Positions 54,201 through 62,638 of a DNA stretch of 64,000 nt are shown here, piece after piece. Source of the stretch: Limnohabitans sp. Hippo3 (GTDB taxonomy: Bacteria > Pseudomonadota > Gammaproteobacteria > Burkholderiales > Burkholderiaceae_C); the NCBI RefSeq assembly GCF_003063665.1, contig NZ_NESF01000013.1, forward strand, positions 1 to 64,000, read 5' to 3'. The notes under the pieces are model-generated. The model saw only the letters and a list, made by a program, of their open reading frames with translations. It ran no database searches and had not been told where the DNA came from. Each line of letters starts with the position of its first letter. The first letter of the stretch is position 1. The position numbers and the translations under genes were made by a program.

Positions 54201-54388
54201 CGAGTCACAGTGTGATCGTGATCGAACATGACCTCGATGTGATCGCCGAGGCCGACTGGGTGATCGACCTGGGGCCAGAAGGCGGCAACGCCGGTGGACG
54301 CATCGTCGCTGCCATGACACCCGAGGCGCTGGTGCGCTTGGGCACCCATACCGGCAAGGCCTTGGGCCCGGTGCTGGCGAGGGTGTGA
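48242..54388 (+). CDS. uvrA: Double-length UvrA: two UvrA proteins fused head to tail
   Basis: 2048 residues, about twice a normal UvrA. Four ABC ATPase modules are complete: Walker A at about 33-41 (GPSGSGKSS), 749 (GVSGSGKSS), 1149 and 1724 (GVSGSGKST); LSGGE signatures at about 597, 946, 1539 and 1926; Walker [28 protein letters not shown] and LDEPTVGLH. Each half has the zinc-finger Cys pairs ([28 protein letters not shown]; then [27 protein letters not shown]). UvrA scans DNA for damage with UvrB; here one chain could mimic a dimer. Three non-UvrA inserts at about 477-563, 1087-1119 and 1656-1693 lie at module borders and contain palindromic repeats in frame. Start [16 protein letters not shown] at 48242. 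Whether a standard uvrA exists elsewhere is not visible. Confidence 0.93.
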   Translation: MSQGLIRIRGARQHNLKNIDLDIRTGELTVVTGPSGSGKSSLVFDTLYAEGQRRYVETFSAYARQFLDRMDKPAVDKVEGVPPAIAIDQTNPVRSSRSTVGTMTELNDHLKLLFARLGQLFDKDTAQPVRHDNPDTIYAELAQRAAQAGDPRLYLTFPVELPANTSTEQVEQWLSASGFTKVQAEREVATPTGPRKVLDVIADRFRLAKAEKARVVEAIEVALKRGGRLNVYVETSGSDPDLSATSEPSFDIWRFSTGLHCPDSDQRYTDPIPSMFSFNSAVGACETCRGFGRVIGVDYGLVIPNPKLTLRAGAIKTLQTPAWQENQDDLMRHAEAAGIPRDTPWDRLTQAQQDWVIHGSPEWKGRWNHQWYGVKRFFEYLESKAYKMHIRVLLSKYRSYTECPTCHGARLKTESLLWRIGSHADADGVLPVEKRFMPAGVKWTRAQLEALPGLSLHDMMIMPLDRLRLFFDRLSALGHASLGAGEAPAEAVGDGGKPHARTATEMSRDDQSTTRAASERGAGDDFGVSPPHEEPAPRSDADRTSAEITEANQAKNQGPSAEQKALQLLLEEITTRLKYLCDVGIGYLTLDRQSRTLSGGEVQRINLTTALGTSLVNTLFVLDEPSIGLHPRDMHRITQAMHRLRDAGNTLVVVEHDPAVMLAADRMIDMGPGPGERGGQIVFDGTTAELRNADTLTGAYLGGRKQVGLGFKRMVTDSTPRLILEGAREHNLQNISVDFPLQRLVTITGVSGSGKSSLIQDVLAPALMRHFGKATETPGAHDRLLGADHLSDVVFVDQSPIGKTARSNPVSYVGAWDAIREIFATAPLSRQRGYTASKFSFNGGDGRCPTCGGSGFEHVEMQFLSDVYLRCPDCDGQRYRPEILEITIERQAIGGAVRHLNVADILQLTVSEAAALFAQDREVIRALQPIVDVGLEYVRLGQPVPTLSGGEAQRLKLAGFLAEAAKSASKSRQSLARKGTLFLFDEPTTGLHFDDIAKLMRALRKLLEAGHSLIVIEHNLDVIRASDWLIDLGPEGGYAGGLIVAEGTPEDVRQHATSHTGQALREYAESMGEVHGAQEGAAAYLAVLKTGGMDPRVKPEDDKVKKIADDKRKKAVPNNNIQIVNAKEHNLKNLSVNIPRGRFNVVTGVSGSGKSTLAFDILFNEGQRRYLESLNAYARSIVQPAGRPEVDAVYGIPPTVAIEQRLSRGGRKSTVGTTTEVWHFLRLLYVKLGIQHCIHDGTPVQPQTPDSIVAQLMTQFRGQHIGLLAPLVTNRKGVYTELADWARPRGYTHLRVDGEFLPTQGFPRIDRFKEHNIELPVASLDVLPSNETALRQALTQALEHGKGVVHVLSDLGGLREAMFNGESTARIGQHRVFSTLRACPACATSYAELDPRLFSYNSKHGWCPDCVGTGVKLSKDERKVFDDSVQDDKDKGREQTFAEPEIEDLADVACPSCEGTRLNATARAVRLGAAPGQGWRITDIASLSVSDVRQWVEKLQLTGRDADIARDLVPEIQSRLEFLEEVGLGYLTLDRGAPTLSGGEAQRIRLAAQLGSNLQGVCYVLDEPTIGLHARDNQILLNALHKLGDKGNTLVVVEHDEDTIRRADHIIDIGPSAGKRGGRLVAEGSVADITASADSQTGRYLLHAMKHPMQSRRFVDPSLRGAGAGASYGGDTPKSAPTPAPHKEAAGGSDVHWLTLTGANLHNLRQVDVQVPLKRLVAVTGVSGSGKSTLARDVLLANVQALVSQRSTLAGRTAQDAGQRVALTACSDVQGFETIDRVLEVDQTPIGKTPRSCPATYIGFWDTIRKLFAETLEAKARGYAAGRFSFNTGEGRCPSCEGQGMRTIEMSFLPDVKVPCETCRGARFNPETLAVTWRGKSIGDVLQMEVDEAVEFFATMPSIAHPLQLLKDVGLGYLTLGQPSPTLSGGEAQRIKLVTELTKVRDDVGKRGNKAPHTLYVLDEPTVGLHMADVDKLISVLHRLVNASHSVIVIEHDLDVIAEADWVIDLGPEGGNAGGRIVAAMTPEALVRLGTHTGKALGPVLARV
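49788..49865 (+). repeat. Palindromic element in uvrA, copy 1
   Basis: Two 23-base arms (49788-49810 and 49843-49865) pair with one G-U-compatible mismatch around a 32-base loop containing TTTTGGCGTATCCCCGCC and ending ATGAGGA. It is translated in frame within uvrA ([13 protein letters not shown]). The loop core returns in reverse orientation at 53252-53277, but with unrelated stem sequence. Confidence 0.85.
51522..51544. repeat. Palindromic repeat with CTTGA loop, copy B, inside uvrA
   Basis: ATCCTCGGG-TCAAG-CCCGAGGAT, a perfect nine-base stem. On the minus strand it reads CGGGCTTGACCCG at its core, as at 48117-48143. In frame it gives [10 protein letters not shown], in the linker joining the two UvrA halves. 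Confidence 0.85.
53224..53305 (-). repeat. Palindromic element in uvrA, copy 2 (reverse orientation)
   Basis: Two 28-base arms (53224-53251 and 53278-53305) enclose a 26-base loop which on the minus strand reads TTTTGGCGTATCCCCGCC then GTATGA. Two mismatches in the stem are both G-U pairs when read on that strand. In frame in uvrA it encodes the Ala/Gly/Pro-rich segment [20 protein letters not shown]. Confidence 0.85.
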
Positions 54389-54398
54389 TGGCGAGTTT

Positions 54399-54500
54399 TG
54401 TGGGAAGTTGCCCCTGTGGCCGAATGGTGGTTCGGCGCTGAGGCTGGCTTTGAGTGCTTGCGGTGGTTCAGCCATTCGCGAGCAGGGGCGCGCTCCCACA
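54399..54500. repeat. 102-base imperfect palindrome after uvrA
   Basis: Outer arms TGTGGGA (54399-54405) and TCCCACA (54494-54500), then GCCCCTG with CAGGGGC and CGAATGG with CCATTCG further in. The right end GCGAGCAGGGGCGCGCTCCC resembles REP sequences known from Pseudomonas. Lies between uvrA and a convergent methyltransferase gene and may act as a transcription stop for both. Confidence 0.7.
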
Positions 54501-54526
54501 GGGGCAGTCCTTTGCTGGGCTGATGC

Positions 54527-55690
54527 TCAGTCAGCCACACCGAGCCGCCACAGTGAAGTCACTTCGGCTGAGCGTGCGGCGTGCAGTGGGTCGGTGGCAT
54601 CCTGGGCTTTGGCATGTACGGGCTTCACATCCGTGCGGCCCAACACTTTGAGGCCTGCATCGGCGATCCAGCCCAGCAGGGTTTCACGGGTGCGCAGGCC
54701 CAGGTGCTCGGCCAGGTCGGACAGGATCAACCAGCCTTCACCGCCTTCGCACAGGTGTGTGGGAAGGTTTTTCAAAAACCCTTGGAGCATTTGGCTGCCT
54801 TCGTCATAAACCGCCTGTTCCAAAAGTGAGGTCGGGCGTGCAGGCAGCCATGGCGGGTTGCAGACCACCACCGCTGCTTGACCGGGCGGGAAGAGGTCGG
54901 TTTGAAGCAGCTGCACCTGGTTTTGCAGACCCAGGCGTTGCAGGTTGTCCAGTGCGCAGGCCAAAGCACGTTCCGACATGTCGGTCCCCACCACCTGCGT
55001 GGCACCTCGCCGCGCGAGCACGGCCGACAGCACCCCGGTGCCCACGCCTATGTCAAAAGCCACGGGGTGGGTTTTGAAGGCTTCGGGCAATGGGGCGTTG
55101 GCCACCAGTGCCACATATTCACCGCGAACAGGTGAGAACACAGCGTAGTGGGGGTAGATGCGCAAGGCCTCGCCCATGGCCGGGACCTCGACACCGTTTT
55201 TGCGCCACTCGAATGCGCCGATCACCCCTTGCAGGCTGCGCAGCGAGATCACCGATGATTGTCCATTGGCTGGACCAAATGCCTGCGTGCAAGCGGCTTT
55301 GACATCGGGTGCGCGCCGCAGCGCAATGCCGTAGTCGCCATCCAGCTCAATCAGAACCTGGCTCAGGATCCGGGTGCGCTGGGCTTGTGCCTGGCGGTGG
55401 GTGTGGAAAGCTGCACCGGGGATCACAGGGGCGTTCGGGTCTTGTTTTTTGGTGCGGACCTTTTTGGGTTTGTCGATGCGCCGGACCAGCGCTTGCAGCA
55501 GCTGTCGTGCGTTTTGAAAATCGCTGCGCCAGAGCAGGCCTGTACCGGCGCAGGCCAGGCGAAAGGCGGTGTCGGCGGTCATGGTGTCGTCGGCCAGCAC
55601 CACTTGCTTGGGCAGTACTTGGTCGGATCGCCACAGGGCAGAGCGTGGGGTGTCGTTTTCAGACCAGGTCAATAGGGGGGTGGTGTTCAT
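54527..55690 (-). CDS. Class I SAM-dependent methyltransferase (NPPW type)
   Basis: 387 residues. SAM-binding VAFDIGVGTGVLSAVLARRG, acidic strand QVVGTDMSERAL and catalytic VVCNPPWLPARP, the NPPY-like motif of enzymes that methylate amino groups in glutamine, adenine or guanine. The N-terminal 190 residues are a separate domain (dimer or substrate recognition), as in RsmC/RlmG or PrmC-like proteins. Target unknown. Monocistronic, with a HAD-IIB gene behind it on the same strand 68 bases upstream. Confidence 0.83.
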   Translation of the reverse strand: MNTTPLLTWSENDTPRSALWRSDQVLPKQVVLADDTMTADTAFRLACAGTGLLWRSDFQNARQLLQALVRRIDKPKKVRTKKQDPNAPVIPGAAFHTHRQAQAQRTRILSQVLIELDGDYGIALRRAPDVKAACTQAFGPANGQSSVISLRSLQGVIGAFEWRKNGVEVPAMGEALRIYPHYAVFSPVRGEYVALVANAPLPEAFKTHPVAFDIGVGTGVLSAVLARRGATQVVGTDMSERALACALDNLQRLGLQNQVQLLQTDLFPPGQAAVVVCNPPWLPARPTSLLEQAVYDEGSQMLQGFLKNLPTHLCEGGEGWLILSDLAEHLGLRTRETLLGWIADAGLKVLGRTDVKPVHAKAQDATDPLHAARSAEVTSLWRLGVAD

Positions 55691-55758
55691 GCGCGAATCC
55701 TGTCGGTGTGGGCGGTGTATCGCGCAGCTTGCCGCGAAGAAGTGGGTGGGTGCTGGTT

Positions 55759-56541
55759 TCAGCTCAGTCTCGCCAGCAAATGTCGGGTCATTTCCGCAAA
55801 GCCTGCGCCGCGTTCACTGGGGGTGATGTAGCGCGGCGGGTGCGTGAGTTGCGCCTCAAAGCGCCGAATGTTGGCCACCCCCACACTGTGCGGGAAGTGT
55901 TCAAACATCACCTGGTCGTTGGTGGAGTCTCCCACATAAACCCAGCGGTCGATTTCGGCATCCAGATCGCGGCCCCACACCTCGCGCACGATCCAGCGGG
56001 CGCCTGTGAGTTTGCTGTGCGTGCCAAACCAGCCATTGATGTGGATGCTGCTGACCGTGGCGGTCATGCCTGCGCCTTGCATCACGCGCACCACTTCGTC
56101 GATGGCGCTTTGTGGCAGCTGCGTGAACTCGCTGTGGTCAATGGCGATATCGGTTTCCCGGCCTGCGCTGTCTTGTGAACGGCGAGCGCCAGTCACTTCT
56201 TTTTCAATCTGGTCCAGTACCGCTTGCATGCGGGTGAAGTGGGCTTGGCGTGTCCGGGCGTCTTGTTGGTACAACTTGCGCAGGCCTTGTGTGGTCGAGT
56301 GTTGCAGTCCCACGGCACCGTTTTCGGCCACGATGGCGTCGACCGGCCAGCTTTGGGCGAAGGGTTCGCTCCAGCCCACAGGCCGCCCGGTGATCGGCAC
56401 CACATGCAGGCCAGCCAATTTCAGATCAGCCAGCGCTTGAAAGGCGTCAGAAGTGATCTCCCCTTCGGTGGTCAACGTGTCGTCGATGTCGGTGAAGACG
56501 CCGACGATGTGGCCGGGTGACCAGTGGCGCAGCAGCTGCAT
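55759..56541 (-). CDS. HAD-IIB family phosphatase (sugar-phosphate or MPGP-like)
   Basis: 260 residues. Motif I FTDIDDTLTTEG, motif II PITGRPVGW, Lys in the cap-side HSKLTGARW, motif IV YVGDSTNDQVMF. The C2-type cap places it with sucrose-phosphate, trehalose-phosphate and mannosyl-3-phosphoglycerate phosphatases. Substrate cannot be read from sequence. Its ATG lies eight bases after the prfC stop, so it is co-transcribed with prfC. Confidence 0.82.
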   Translation of the reverse strand: MQLLRHWSPGHIVGVFTDIDDTLTTEGEITSDAFQALADLKLAGLHVVPITGRPVGWSEPFAQSWPVDAIVAENGAVGLQHSTTQGLRKLYQQDARTRQAHFTRMQAVLDQIEKEVTGARRSQDSAGRETDIAIDHSEFTQLPQSAIDEVVRVMQGAGMTATVSSIHINGWFGTHSKLTGARWIVREVWGRDLDAEIDRWVYVGDSTNDQVMFEHFPHSVGVANIRRFEAQLTHPPRYITPSERGAGFAEMTRHLLARLS

Positions 56542-56549
56542 CTCTGTGG

Positions 56550-58178
56550 TCAGCCCGCGCTGCCCAACGCCAGACCCGCATGCTCGCGCAGCGGGTGGAA
56601 ATGGATTTTGGGGAAGCGCTCTTGCGCCAGCCGCACGTCATACGGACTGGTGCACAGATACGCCAGCGTGCCTGCGGCGTCCAGCGCCATGCGCTGCGGG
56701 TAGGCGTTGGTGAATTCGCGCAGCTCGGCCGGGGTGTCGGCGGTGATCCAGCGGGCGCCGGTGTACTGACAGCCTTCTAGGCGTACATCGCAGTCGTATT
56801 CGGCCTTGAGGCGGTGCTGCACGACTTCAAATTGCAGCTGGCCCACTGCACCCAGTAGCATGGGGCCGCCGATTTCGGGCTTGAAGACCTGGATCGCGCC
56901 TTCTTCGCCCAGTTGGTCCAGCCCGGTTTGCAGCTGCTTGGTGCGCAGTGGGTTCTTCAGGATCACGGTCATGAAGAGTTCGGGCGCAAAGAAGGGCAGG
57001 CCGGTGAACTGCAGGTTGGCCCCATCGGTGATGGTGTCGCCCAGCTGCACGCCGCCGTGGGTGGTGAAGCCGATGATGTCGCCCGCATAGGCTTCGTCCA
57101 CCGCTTCACGGCGCTGGCTCAGGAATGTGACGACGCTGGTGGGGCGCAGCTCTTTGCCAGTGCGCTGTACCTTGAGCTTCATGCCGGATGTGTATTTGCC
57201 GGACGCCATGCGCACAAAGGCGATGCGGTCGCGGTGGTTGGCGTCCATGTTGGCCTGCACCTTGAACACCACGCCCGAAAACGCGCTGTCTTCGGGCTGG
57301 ATGTCCTTGACCACGGGCTGCTTGTTGACAATCAGGTTGCTGGTGCGGGGCTTGGGCGCAGGAGCCAGGTCGACCAGGGCGTCGAGCACTTCCATCACAC
57401 CGAAGTTGTTCACGCCAGAGCCAAAGAACACGGGCGTTTGTTTGCCTGCCAAAAAGGCTTCTTCATCAAAAGCGGGCGATGCGCCGGTGGCCAGCTCCAT
57501 GCTGTCCATGGCGGTTTGCCATTCCAGGGCAAAGCGCTCGGCCAGCTGGGCCTGCTCGGCGAGCGGGATGGTCTCAAAATCTTGCGGCAGGCGTTCAGAG
57601 CCGGAGTCGAACACCGTCATGGCCTGCGTGCGCAGGTTGACGATGCCGCCAAACGATTTGCCCTGACCCACGGGCCAGGTCATGGGCACGCAGGGCATGC
57701 CCAGCTCGCGTTCGACTTCGTCTAGGATGTCGAGCGGGTCGCGAACTTCGCGGTCCATCTTGTTCACAAAGGTGATGATGGGCGTGTCGCGCTGACGGCA
57801 CACCTCGATCAGGCGGCGGGTCTGGGCTTCCACACCGTTGGCCGCGTCGATCACCATGAGCGCCGAGTCCACAGCGGTGAGCACGCGGTAGGTGTCCTCG
57901 CTGAAGTCCTTGTGGCCGGGCGTGTCGAGCAGGTTGATGACATGGTCGCGGTAGAGCATCTGCATCACGGACGACGCCACAGAGATGCCACGCTGCTTTT
58001 CGATTTCCATCCAGTCCGACGTGGCGTGGCGCGAGGCCTTGCGGGCCTTGACCGAGCCGGCAATCTGGATCGCGCCGGAGAACAGCAGCAGTTTCTCGGT
58101 CAGCGTGGTTTTACCCGCGTCGGGGTGGGAAATGATCGCAAAAGTCCGGCGGCGCCGGGTCTCGTTGGCGTAGGTCAC
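56550..58178 (-). CDS. prfC: Peptide chain release factor 3
   Basis: 542 residues. Translational GTPase that recycles RF1/RF2. G1 AIISHPDAGKTTLTEKL, switch I KARKASRHATSDWMEIEKQRG with GISVASSV, G3 DTPGHKDFSEDTYR and G4 FVNKMDREVRD, then domains II and III. The GTG at 58178 (TYANETRRRRTFAII) is used because AGGA lies before it and the family starts at this point; an upstream ATG at 58235 is unlikely. The ZorB-like gene ends 126 bases upstream of it. Confidence 0.95.
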   Translation of the reverse strand: MTYANETRRRRTFAIISHPDAGKTTLTEKLLLFSGAIQIAGSVKARKASRHATSDWMEIEKQRGISVASSVMQMLYRDHVINLLDTPGHKDFSEDTYRVLTAVDSALMVIDAANGVEAQTRRLIEVCRQRDTPIITFVNKMDREVRDPLDILDEVERELGMPCVPMTWPVGQGKSFGGIVNLRTQAMTVFDSGSERLPQDFETIPLAEQAQLAERFALEWQTAMDSMELATGASPAFDEEAFLAGKQTPVFFGSGVNNFGVMEVLDALVDLAPAPKPRTSNLIVNKQPVVKDIQPEDSAFSGVVFKVQANMDANHRDRIAFVRMASGKYTSGMKLKVQRTGKELRPTSVVTFLSQRREAVDEAYAGDIIGFTTHGGVQLGDTITDGANLQFTGLPFFAPELFMTVILKNPLRTKQLQTGLDQLGEEGAIQVFKPEIGGPMLLGAVGQLQFEVVQHRLKAEYDCDVRLEGCQYTGARWITADTPAELREFTNAYPQRMALDAAGTLAYLCTSPYDVRLAQERFPKIHFHPLREHAGLALGSAG

Positions 58179-58304
58179 AAGGGGTCCTGATTCGTGCGGG
58201 TGGCAAGCAGCACCCGTGGTGGCCAAGCCCGTCATGGGCTGGCGAAAGAAAGCGATTTTACCGGGCCCGCCCTCTGGATGGGATGCCAGCGGACGATGCA
58301 GCGC

Positions 58305-59054
58305 TCAGCGCTTGTCCATGGGGCATTTGAAGTCGTCGTCCCAGGGAATGGGGCGCACCTCGTCGATTTCACAGTCAGGTGCGTTGGCTTCGCAGCGGTT
58401 GCGCAGCTCCTTGAACTCCAGACGCAGTTCGACCCGGCGGCTTTTTTCGGGTTGGTTCAGGATGGCCGAGTTGAAGGACGAGCCCCCCACAAAGAAGAGT
58501 TCGCGGATCGTCTTGCGGTCTTCCTGGTCAAGAGCGTTCGGTGCGTTGGCGTCCAGCAGCACGCACAGCACCCGTTGGGAGCGCTCCAGGCTGAGGTTGA
58601 GGTTGTAGAGGTAGGAGCCCTCCGGGCTGGCGTAGCCTTCGAGCACCCAGCGTTTGAGCCAGTTCTGACAATCTGGCGTGCGGGCCATGTGCAACATCTG
58701 AGGTACAAAGCTGCGCAGGAATACCGCACGGTCAGTGGCCAGGACATGGCTGTCTTTCGGAAATTCGGCCAAGGTGCCCAGCTCCAGGGTTTGCCCACGC
58801 AGTGTCATCCCGGCGTATTCGGCTTTTTGGGTGATCTGGCGGATGCTGTTCAGGCAGGTCGATATGGCCTGGTCCCGGTTGGCGCGGCCATCGTCCATCT
58901 TGCGCAAACCTGTCGTGACGCTGAGCAGGGCGACCGCCATGGCCACCAGAAACAGCACCATCAGGGCGGTCATCAGGTCTGAGAACGAAATCCAGAAGGG
59001 TTTTTCTGCTTCGTCCCGGGACCTTTTGGCGGGCGGTTTTCTGGAGCCGAACAT
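58305..59054 (-). CDS. ZorB-like MotB/OmpA-domain motor protein
   Basis: 249 residues. A short basic N-terminus, then FWISFSDLMTALMVLFLVAM, one membrane segment with Asp26 in the ion-binding position of MotB/ZorB, then a coil and a C-terminal OmpA/MotB-like peptidoglycan-binding domain (VLEGYASPEGSYLYNLNLSL, ERSQRVLCVLLD, SRRVELRLEF). The FSDLMTALMVLFLVAM wording is that of ZorB in Zorya anti-phage systems rather than flagellar MotB. It follows the ZorA-like gene by six bases. No ZorC, ZorD or ZorE gene is adjacent: prfC comes next. Function thus unknown; an ion-driven stator is likely. Confidence 0.8.
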   Translation of the reverse strand: MFGSRKPPAKRSRDEAEKPFWISFSDLMTALMVLFLVAMAVALLSVTTGLRKMDDGRANRDQAISTCLNSIRQITQKAEYAGMTLRGQTLELGTLAEFPKDSHVLATDRAVFLRSFVPQMLHMARTPDCQNWLKRWVLEGYASPEGSYLYNLNLSLERSQRVLCVLLDANAPNALDQEDRKTIRELFFVGGSSFNSAILNQPEKSRRVELRLEFKELRNRCEANAPDCEIDEVRPIPWDDDFKCPMDKR

Positions 59055-59060
59055 GCGCGT

Positions 59061-60032
59061 TCAATGCGGCTGGGTGCGTGGGCCTGATGGGCGCAATTGG
59101 CTCAGGATTTTGTAGGAGAGGGCCGTCTGCATTTCAGTGGCCAGTGTCAGACGCTCCACCCATTGAGCCCCGGCCTGAGGGGCGAACAGGGTGTCCAGCC
59201 ACTGCTGCAGTTCTTCGACTTGCCGGTAGCGGCCAGTCAGCACGGACTTTTCAATCCAGGTGAACACCATGGCCAAAGTGATCGCCAAGGCCGACACCAG
59301 AAACGCGTGCCCCACGGTTTGGACTAATTGGCTCAATTCGGCCTGCACCCGTTCGGGGTTGGACACGTCAAAACCGACCAGGCCCGCGATCAAGCCGGTG
59401 AAGGTGCCGATGATGCCCACGCCGGTCAGGATGCCGGGTGTGTGTTTGTAAAAATTGGATTGAAGCGGTGAATCCACCAAGGCCTGCTCGGTGAAGTAGT
59501 GCTCAGCATGTGTGTGGGCTTGCCACTGAGCTGTGGTGCTTGGCGTGGACATTTCAAGCCGCTGGAGTTCTTCCACGGCCTGGTTGTATTCGGCCCAGAG
59601 TTTGGCCAGGCTGGGATCGTTTTGCGCCAGTTGTTCCAGGTTGGACAGGTCCATTCGGCTGCCTTGGGCGTTCAGGTCCAGACGCGAGAAAAAAGCTTTG
59701 GACAGCTGGCTGACCCGCTGCCTTGCTGCACCGACGGGGCCCTCATGGGCCGTTTGTGACTGCAGCTGGAGCGTGTTGGCGTATTGCAGCCAGGCGTGCT
59801 GCAAGGGGGCGGAGGCCATCACCTCGGTCTTGAGCCGAGTCAGGTCGATGTGGGGCTGAGGGCCCGACTGGGCCAACAAAGCCAGTTGTGCGTTGACCCT
59901 GGCCAAGTGTTTCTTCAGTTCCATGGCCGGTCCAATGAATTGGCGCACGTAATCCAGGGCAATGAGCACGATCACGGCGGATACCGTCCATACATGCCAA
60001 TAGTGGGCGAGGTGGCGCATCAGTTCAGGCAT
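59061..60032 (-). CDS. Short-tailed ZorA-like MotA/ExbB-family motor protein
   Basis: 323 residues. Membrane segments at about 15-33, 200-222 and 241-260; between the first and second lies a 165-residue cytoplasmic helical domain. The core [20 protein letters not shown] and GLIAGLVGF matches the MotA/TolQ/ExbB proton-channel region and reads like ZorA. After the last membrane segment only about 60 residues remain, whereas ZorA of Zorya systems has a long helical tail and totals about 700 residues. So this is either a minimal ZorA or another MotA-type stator. First gene of the pair, starting 297 bases from ahcY on the opposite strand. Confidence 0.78.
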   Translation of the reverse strand: MPELMRHLAHYWHVWTVSAVIVLIALDYVRQFIGPAMELKKHLARVNAQLALLAQSGPQPHIDLTRLKTEVMASAPLQHAWLQYANTLQLQSQTAHEGPVGAARQRVSQLSKAFFSRLDLNAQGSRMDLSNLEQLAQNDPSLAKLWAEYNQAVEELQRLEMSTPSTTAQWQAHTHAEHYFTEQALVDSPLQSNFYKHTPGILTGVGIIGTFTGLIAGLVGFDVSNPERVQAELSQLVQTVGHAFLVSALAITLAMVFTWIEKSVLTGRYRQVEELQQWLDTLFAPQAGAQWVERLTLATEMQTALSYKILSQLRPSGPRTQPH

Positions 60033-60140
60033 GGGGTCCAGAGGTCGGGGTGCATGGGTTCAGTCTAGCAAATGCCGGAACTGGTGGCGGGCGGAGTGCG
60101 AGGTCAAAGGCCTGGCGAAGCGCGCAAAGGCGGACTGCGC

Positions 60141-60240
60141 TAGAATGCAGCATTCCGAGGAGCGTTGCAGCGCCCCCTGACTTGTCCGCAAGTCGGCAGC
60201 GGGGCGTGAGGCTCGGAACACTTCAACAGCAACGACGCTC
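60141..60240 (+). promoter_or_regulatory. SAH riboswitch in the ahcY leader, with upstream -10 element
   Basis: TAGAAT at 60141-60146 is a good -10 box; no clear -35. The RNA from 60153 carries the conserved SAH riboswitch: TTCCGAGGAGCGTTGCAGCG at the start, the variable hairpin CCGACTT-type stem (GACTTGTCCGCAAGTC), GCGGGGCGTGAGGCTCGGAA closing the first stem, and the pseudoknot strand AACGACGCTC (60231-60240). SAH binding turns expression on in known cases. It lies 88 bases before the ahcY start; a CCACACGTGTGG hairpin (60289-60300) lies between, near the ribosome binding site. Confidence 0.93.
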
Positions 60241-60328
60241 ATCCACACGACGTGCGGTGAGCCTGTTTTTCCCATTCAGTGCCGGCATCCACACGTGTGG
60301 CTTCTTCACATTTGCTTTGGAGCTGACA

Positions 60329-61762
60329 ATGAATGCACGTTTGAACACCGCCGTGAACGCCGATTGCGTGATCGCCGACATCGGCCTGGCCGACTGGGGC
60401 CGCAAAGAAATCAAAATCGCCGAGACCGAAATGCCCGGCCTCATGGCCATCCGTGAAGAGTTCGCCAAGGCGCAGCCTCTGAAAGGTGCCCGCATCACCG
60501 GCTCCTTGCACATGACGATCCAGACGGCTGTGCTGATCGAGACCCTGCAAGCCTTGGGTGCCAGCGTGCGCTGGGCTTCTTGCAACATCTTCTCGACCCA
60601 GGACCACGCCGCCGCAGCCATCGCCGCCAAGGGCACGCCCGTGTTCGCCATCAAGGGCGAGACCCTGGCCGACTACTGGGATTACACCCACCGCATTTTT
60701 GACTTTGGCCCAGCCGGCACCGAGGGCGAAGGCCCCAACATGATCCTGGACGACGGCGGCGACGCTACTTTGCTCATGCACCTGGGCAAGCGCGCCGAAA
60801 AAGACGCCAGCCTGATCGCCAACCCCACCAGCGAAGAAGAGACCTGCCTGTTCAACGCCATCAAGGCCAAGCTGGCCGTGGACCCGACCTGGTACAGCCG
60901 CAAGGGTGCCCAGATCATTGGCGTGACCGAAGAGACCACCACCGGCGTGTTGCGCTTGAACGAAATGGCCGCCAAAGGCAGCCTGATGTTCCGCGCCATC
61001 AACGTGAACGACTCGGTGACCAAGAGCAAGTTCGACAACCTGTACGGCTGCCGCGAATCTTTGGTGGACTCCATCAAACGCGCCACCGACGTGATGATCG
61101 CCGGCAAAGTGGCTTGTGTGGCCGGTTACGGCGACGTGGGCAAAGGTTCCGCCCAAGCCTTGCGCGCTTTGAGCGCCCAAGTCTGGGTGACCGAGATCGA
61201 CCCGATCAACGCCCTCCAAGCCGCGATGGAAGGCTTCAAGGTCGTGACCATGGAATACGCCGCCGACAAGTGCGACATCTTCGTCTCGGCCACCGGCAAC
61301 AAGAACGTGATCCGCTACGAGCACATGGCCGCCATGAAAGACGAAGCCATCGTCTGCAACATCGGTCACTTTGACAACGAGATCGACGTCGCTTCGCTGG
61401 AAAAGCTGCAGTGGGACGAGATCAAGCCCCAGGTCGACCACGTCATCTTCCCCGATGGCAAGAAGATCACCCTGCTGGCCAAAGGCCGCTTGGTGAACCT
61501 GGGTTGCGCCACCGGCCACCCCAGCTTCGTGATGTCGTCTTCGTTTGCCAACCAGACCATTGCCCAGATCGAGCTGTTCACCAAGCAAGACCAGTACGAA
61601 GCCGGCAAGGTCTATGTGTTGCCCAAGCACTTGGACGAAAAAGTGGCTCGCCTGCACCTGAAGAAAGTCGGCGCACAGTTGACCGAACTCACCGACGAGC
61701 AAGCCGCGTACATCGGCGTGTCGAAAAACGGTCCTTACAAGGCCGACACTTACCGCTACTGA
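60329..61762 (+). CDS. ahcY: S-adenosylhomocysteinase
   Basis: 477 residues. Splits S-adenosylhomocysteine to adenosine and homocysteine in the methyl cycle. Catalytic and NAD blocks: [50 protein letters not shown], the Lys-Asp pair in [35 protein letters not shown] and the C-terminal [10 protein letters not shown]. The length with an insert relative to the shortest forms is usual in proteobacteria. GGAG precedes ATG. tlyA and metF follow closely. Confidence 0.97.
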   Translation: MNARLNTAVNADCVIADIGLADWGRKEIKIAETEMPGLMAIREEFAKAQPLKGARITGSLHMTIQTAVLIETLQALGASVRWASCNIFSTQDHAAAAIAAKGTPVFAIKGETLADYWDYTHRIFDFGPAGTEGEGPNMILDDGGDATLLMHLGKRAEKDASLIANPTSEEETCLFNAIKAKLAVDPTWYSRKGAQIIGVTEETTTGVLRLNEMAAKGSLMFRAINVNDSVTKSKFDNLYGCRESLVDSIKRATDVMIAGKVACVAGYGDVGKGSAQALRALSAQVWVTEIDPINALQAAMEGFKVVTMEYAADKCDIFVSATGNKNVIRYEHMAAMKDEAIVCNIGHFDNEIDVASLEKLQWDEIKPQVDHVIFPDGKKITLLAKGRLVNLGCATGHPSFVMSSSFANQTIAQIELFTKQDQYEAGKVYVLPKHLDEKVARLHLKKVGAQLTELTDEQAAYIGVSKNGPYKADTYRY

Positions 61763-61771
61763 AAACCACGC

Positions 61772-62620
61772 ATGCGCATTGACCAACTTCTCGTCGAGCG
61801 CGGCCTGGCCGCTTCTCGCTCCCAGGCTCAGCGACTGATTGCCGGGGGCGTGCAGTGGCAGCAGCCGGACGGGACTTGGCGTGCGGTGGTGAAAAACCGC
61901 GACGAGGTGCCCGAAAGCGCTGCCCTGCAGCTGCTCGACGACGCCGAGTCGCGCTACGTGTCACGCGGCGGCTTGAAGCTCGAAGGGGCCTTGAAGGCTA
62001 CGGGTGTGAAGGTTGCGGGTATGCGCTGCCTGGATGTGGGCCAAAGCACAGGGGGCTTCACCGACTGCTTGCTGCAGCACGGCGCAGCGCAGGTGGTGGG
62101 CATTGACGTGGGTCATGCCCAGGTGCACCCACGTATCCAGGCTGACGAGCGCGTGGTCTGCATCGAAGGCGTGAACGCCCGTGAGCTGGAGCCCGGCGAT
62201 GAGCGCGTCCCTGAAGCGTTGGAAGGCTTCGACCTGATGGTGGGCGATGTGTCCTTCATCTCGCTCACCCTGGTCTTGCCGGGCGTGGTGCATTTGCTCA
62301 AGCCCACGGGGCAGCTTTTGATGCTGGTCAAGCCGCAGTTTGAGTTGCAGCCGGGTCAGGTGGGCAAGGGCGGCATTGTGAAAGACGAAAGCCTGTACCC
62401 CTTCATTGAAAACCGCCTGCGCACAGCCCTGACCGAGTTGGGCATGCAGGTGACGGCCTGGTTGGACAGTCCAATTGAGGGCGGTGACGGTAACCGTGAA
62501 TTTTTTGTGCAGGCCTGCTGGCCTGACCCGGCAGCGGTGCTGCCCGCGCGCGAGAAAGCGCGCCTGGCGCACGAGGCTGATCTGGCCGCCAAGACCTATG
62601 CTAAGGCCAACGACGATTGA
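61772..62620 (+). CDS. tlyA: TlyA-family rRNA methyltransferase/hemolysin-like protein
   Basis: 282 residues. N-terminal S4 RNA-binding domain (MRIDQLLVERGLAASRSQAQ, RLIAGGV) and an FtsJ-like methyltransferase domain (RYVSRGGLKLEGALKATGV, MRCLDVGQSTGGFTDCLLQH, GDVSFISLTLVLP, LMLVKPQFE). TlyA makes 2'-O-methylcytidine in rRNA where studied. It starts nine bases after ahcY; as a SAM-using enzyme in a SAH-responsive transcript the placement is meaningful. Confidence 0.92.
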   Translation: MRIDQLLVERGLAASRSQAQRLIAGGVQWQQPDGTWRAVVKNRDEVPESAALQLLDDAESRYVSRGGLKLEGALKATGVKVAGMRCLDVGQSTGGFTDCLLQHGAAQVVGIDVGHAQVHPRIQADERVVCIEGVNARELEPGDERVPEALEGFDLMVGDVSFISLTLVLPGVVHLLKPTGQLLMLVKPQFELQPGQVGKGGIVKDESLYPFIENRLRTALTELGMQVTAWLDSPIEGGDGNREFFVQACWPDPAAVLPAREKARLAHEADLAAKTYAKANDD

Positions 62621-62638
62621 ATTTTGGAAAGTGTTGTG

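Noticed and set aside
58305..60032. Flagellar MotA/MotB
   Set aside because: The order and fold are similar, but the MotB signature around the plug and the flagellar neighbours are missing; ZorB-like wording around Asp26 fits better.
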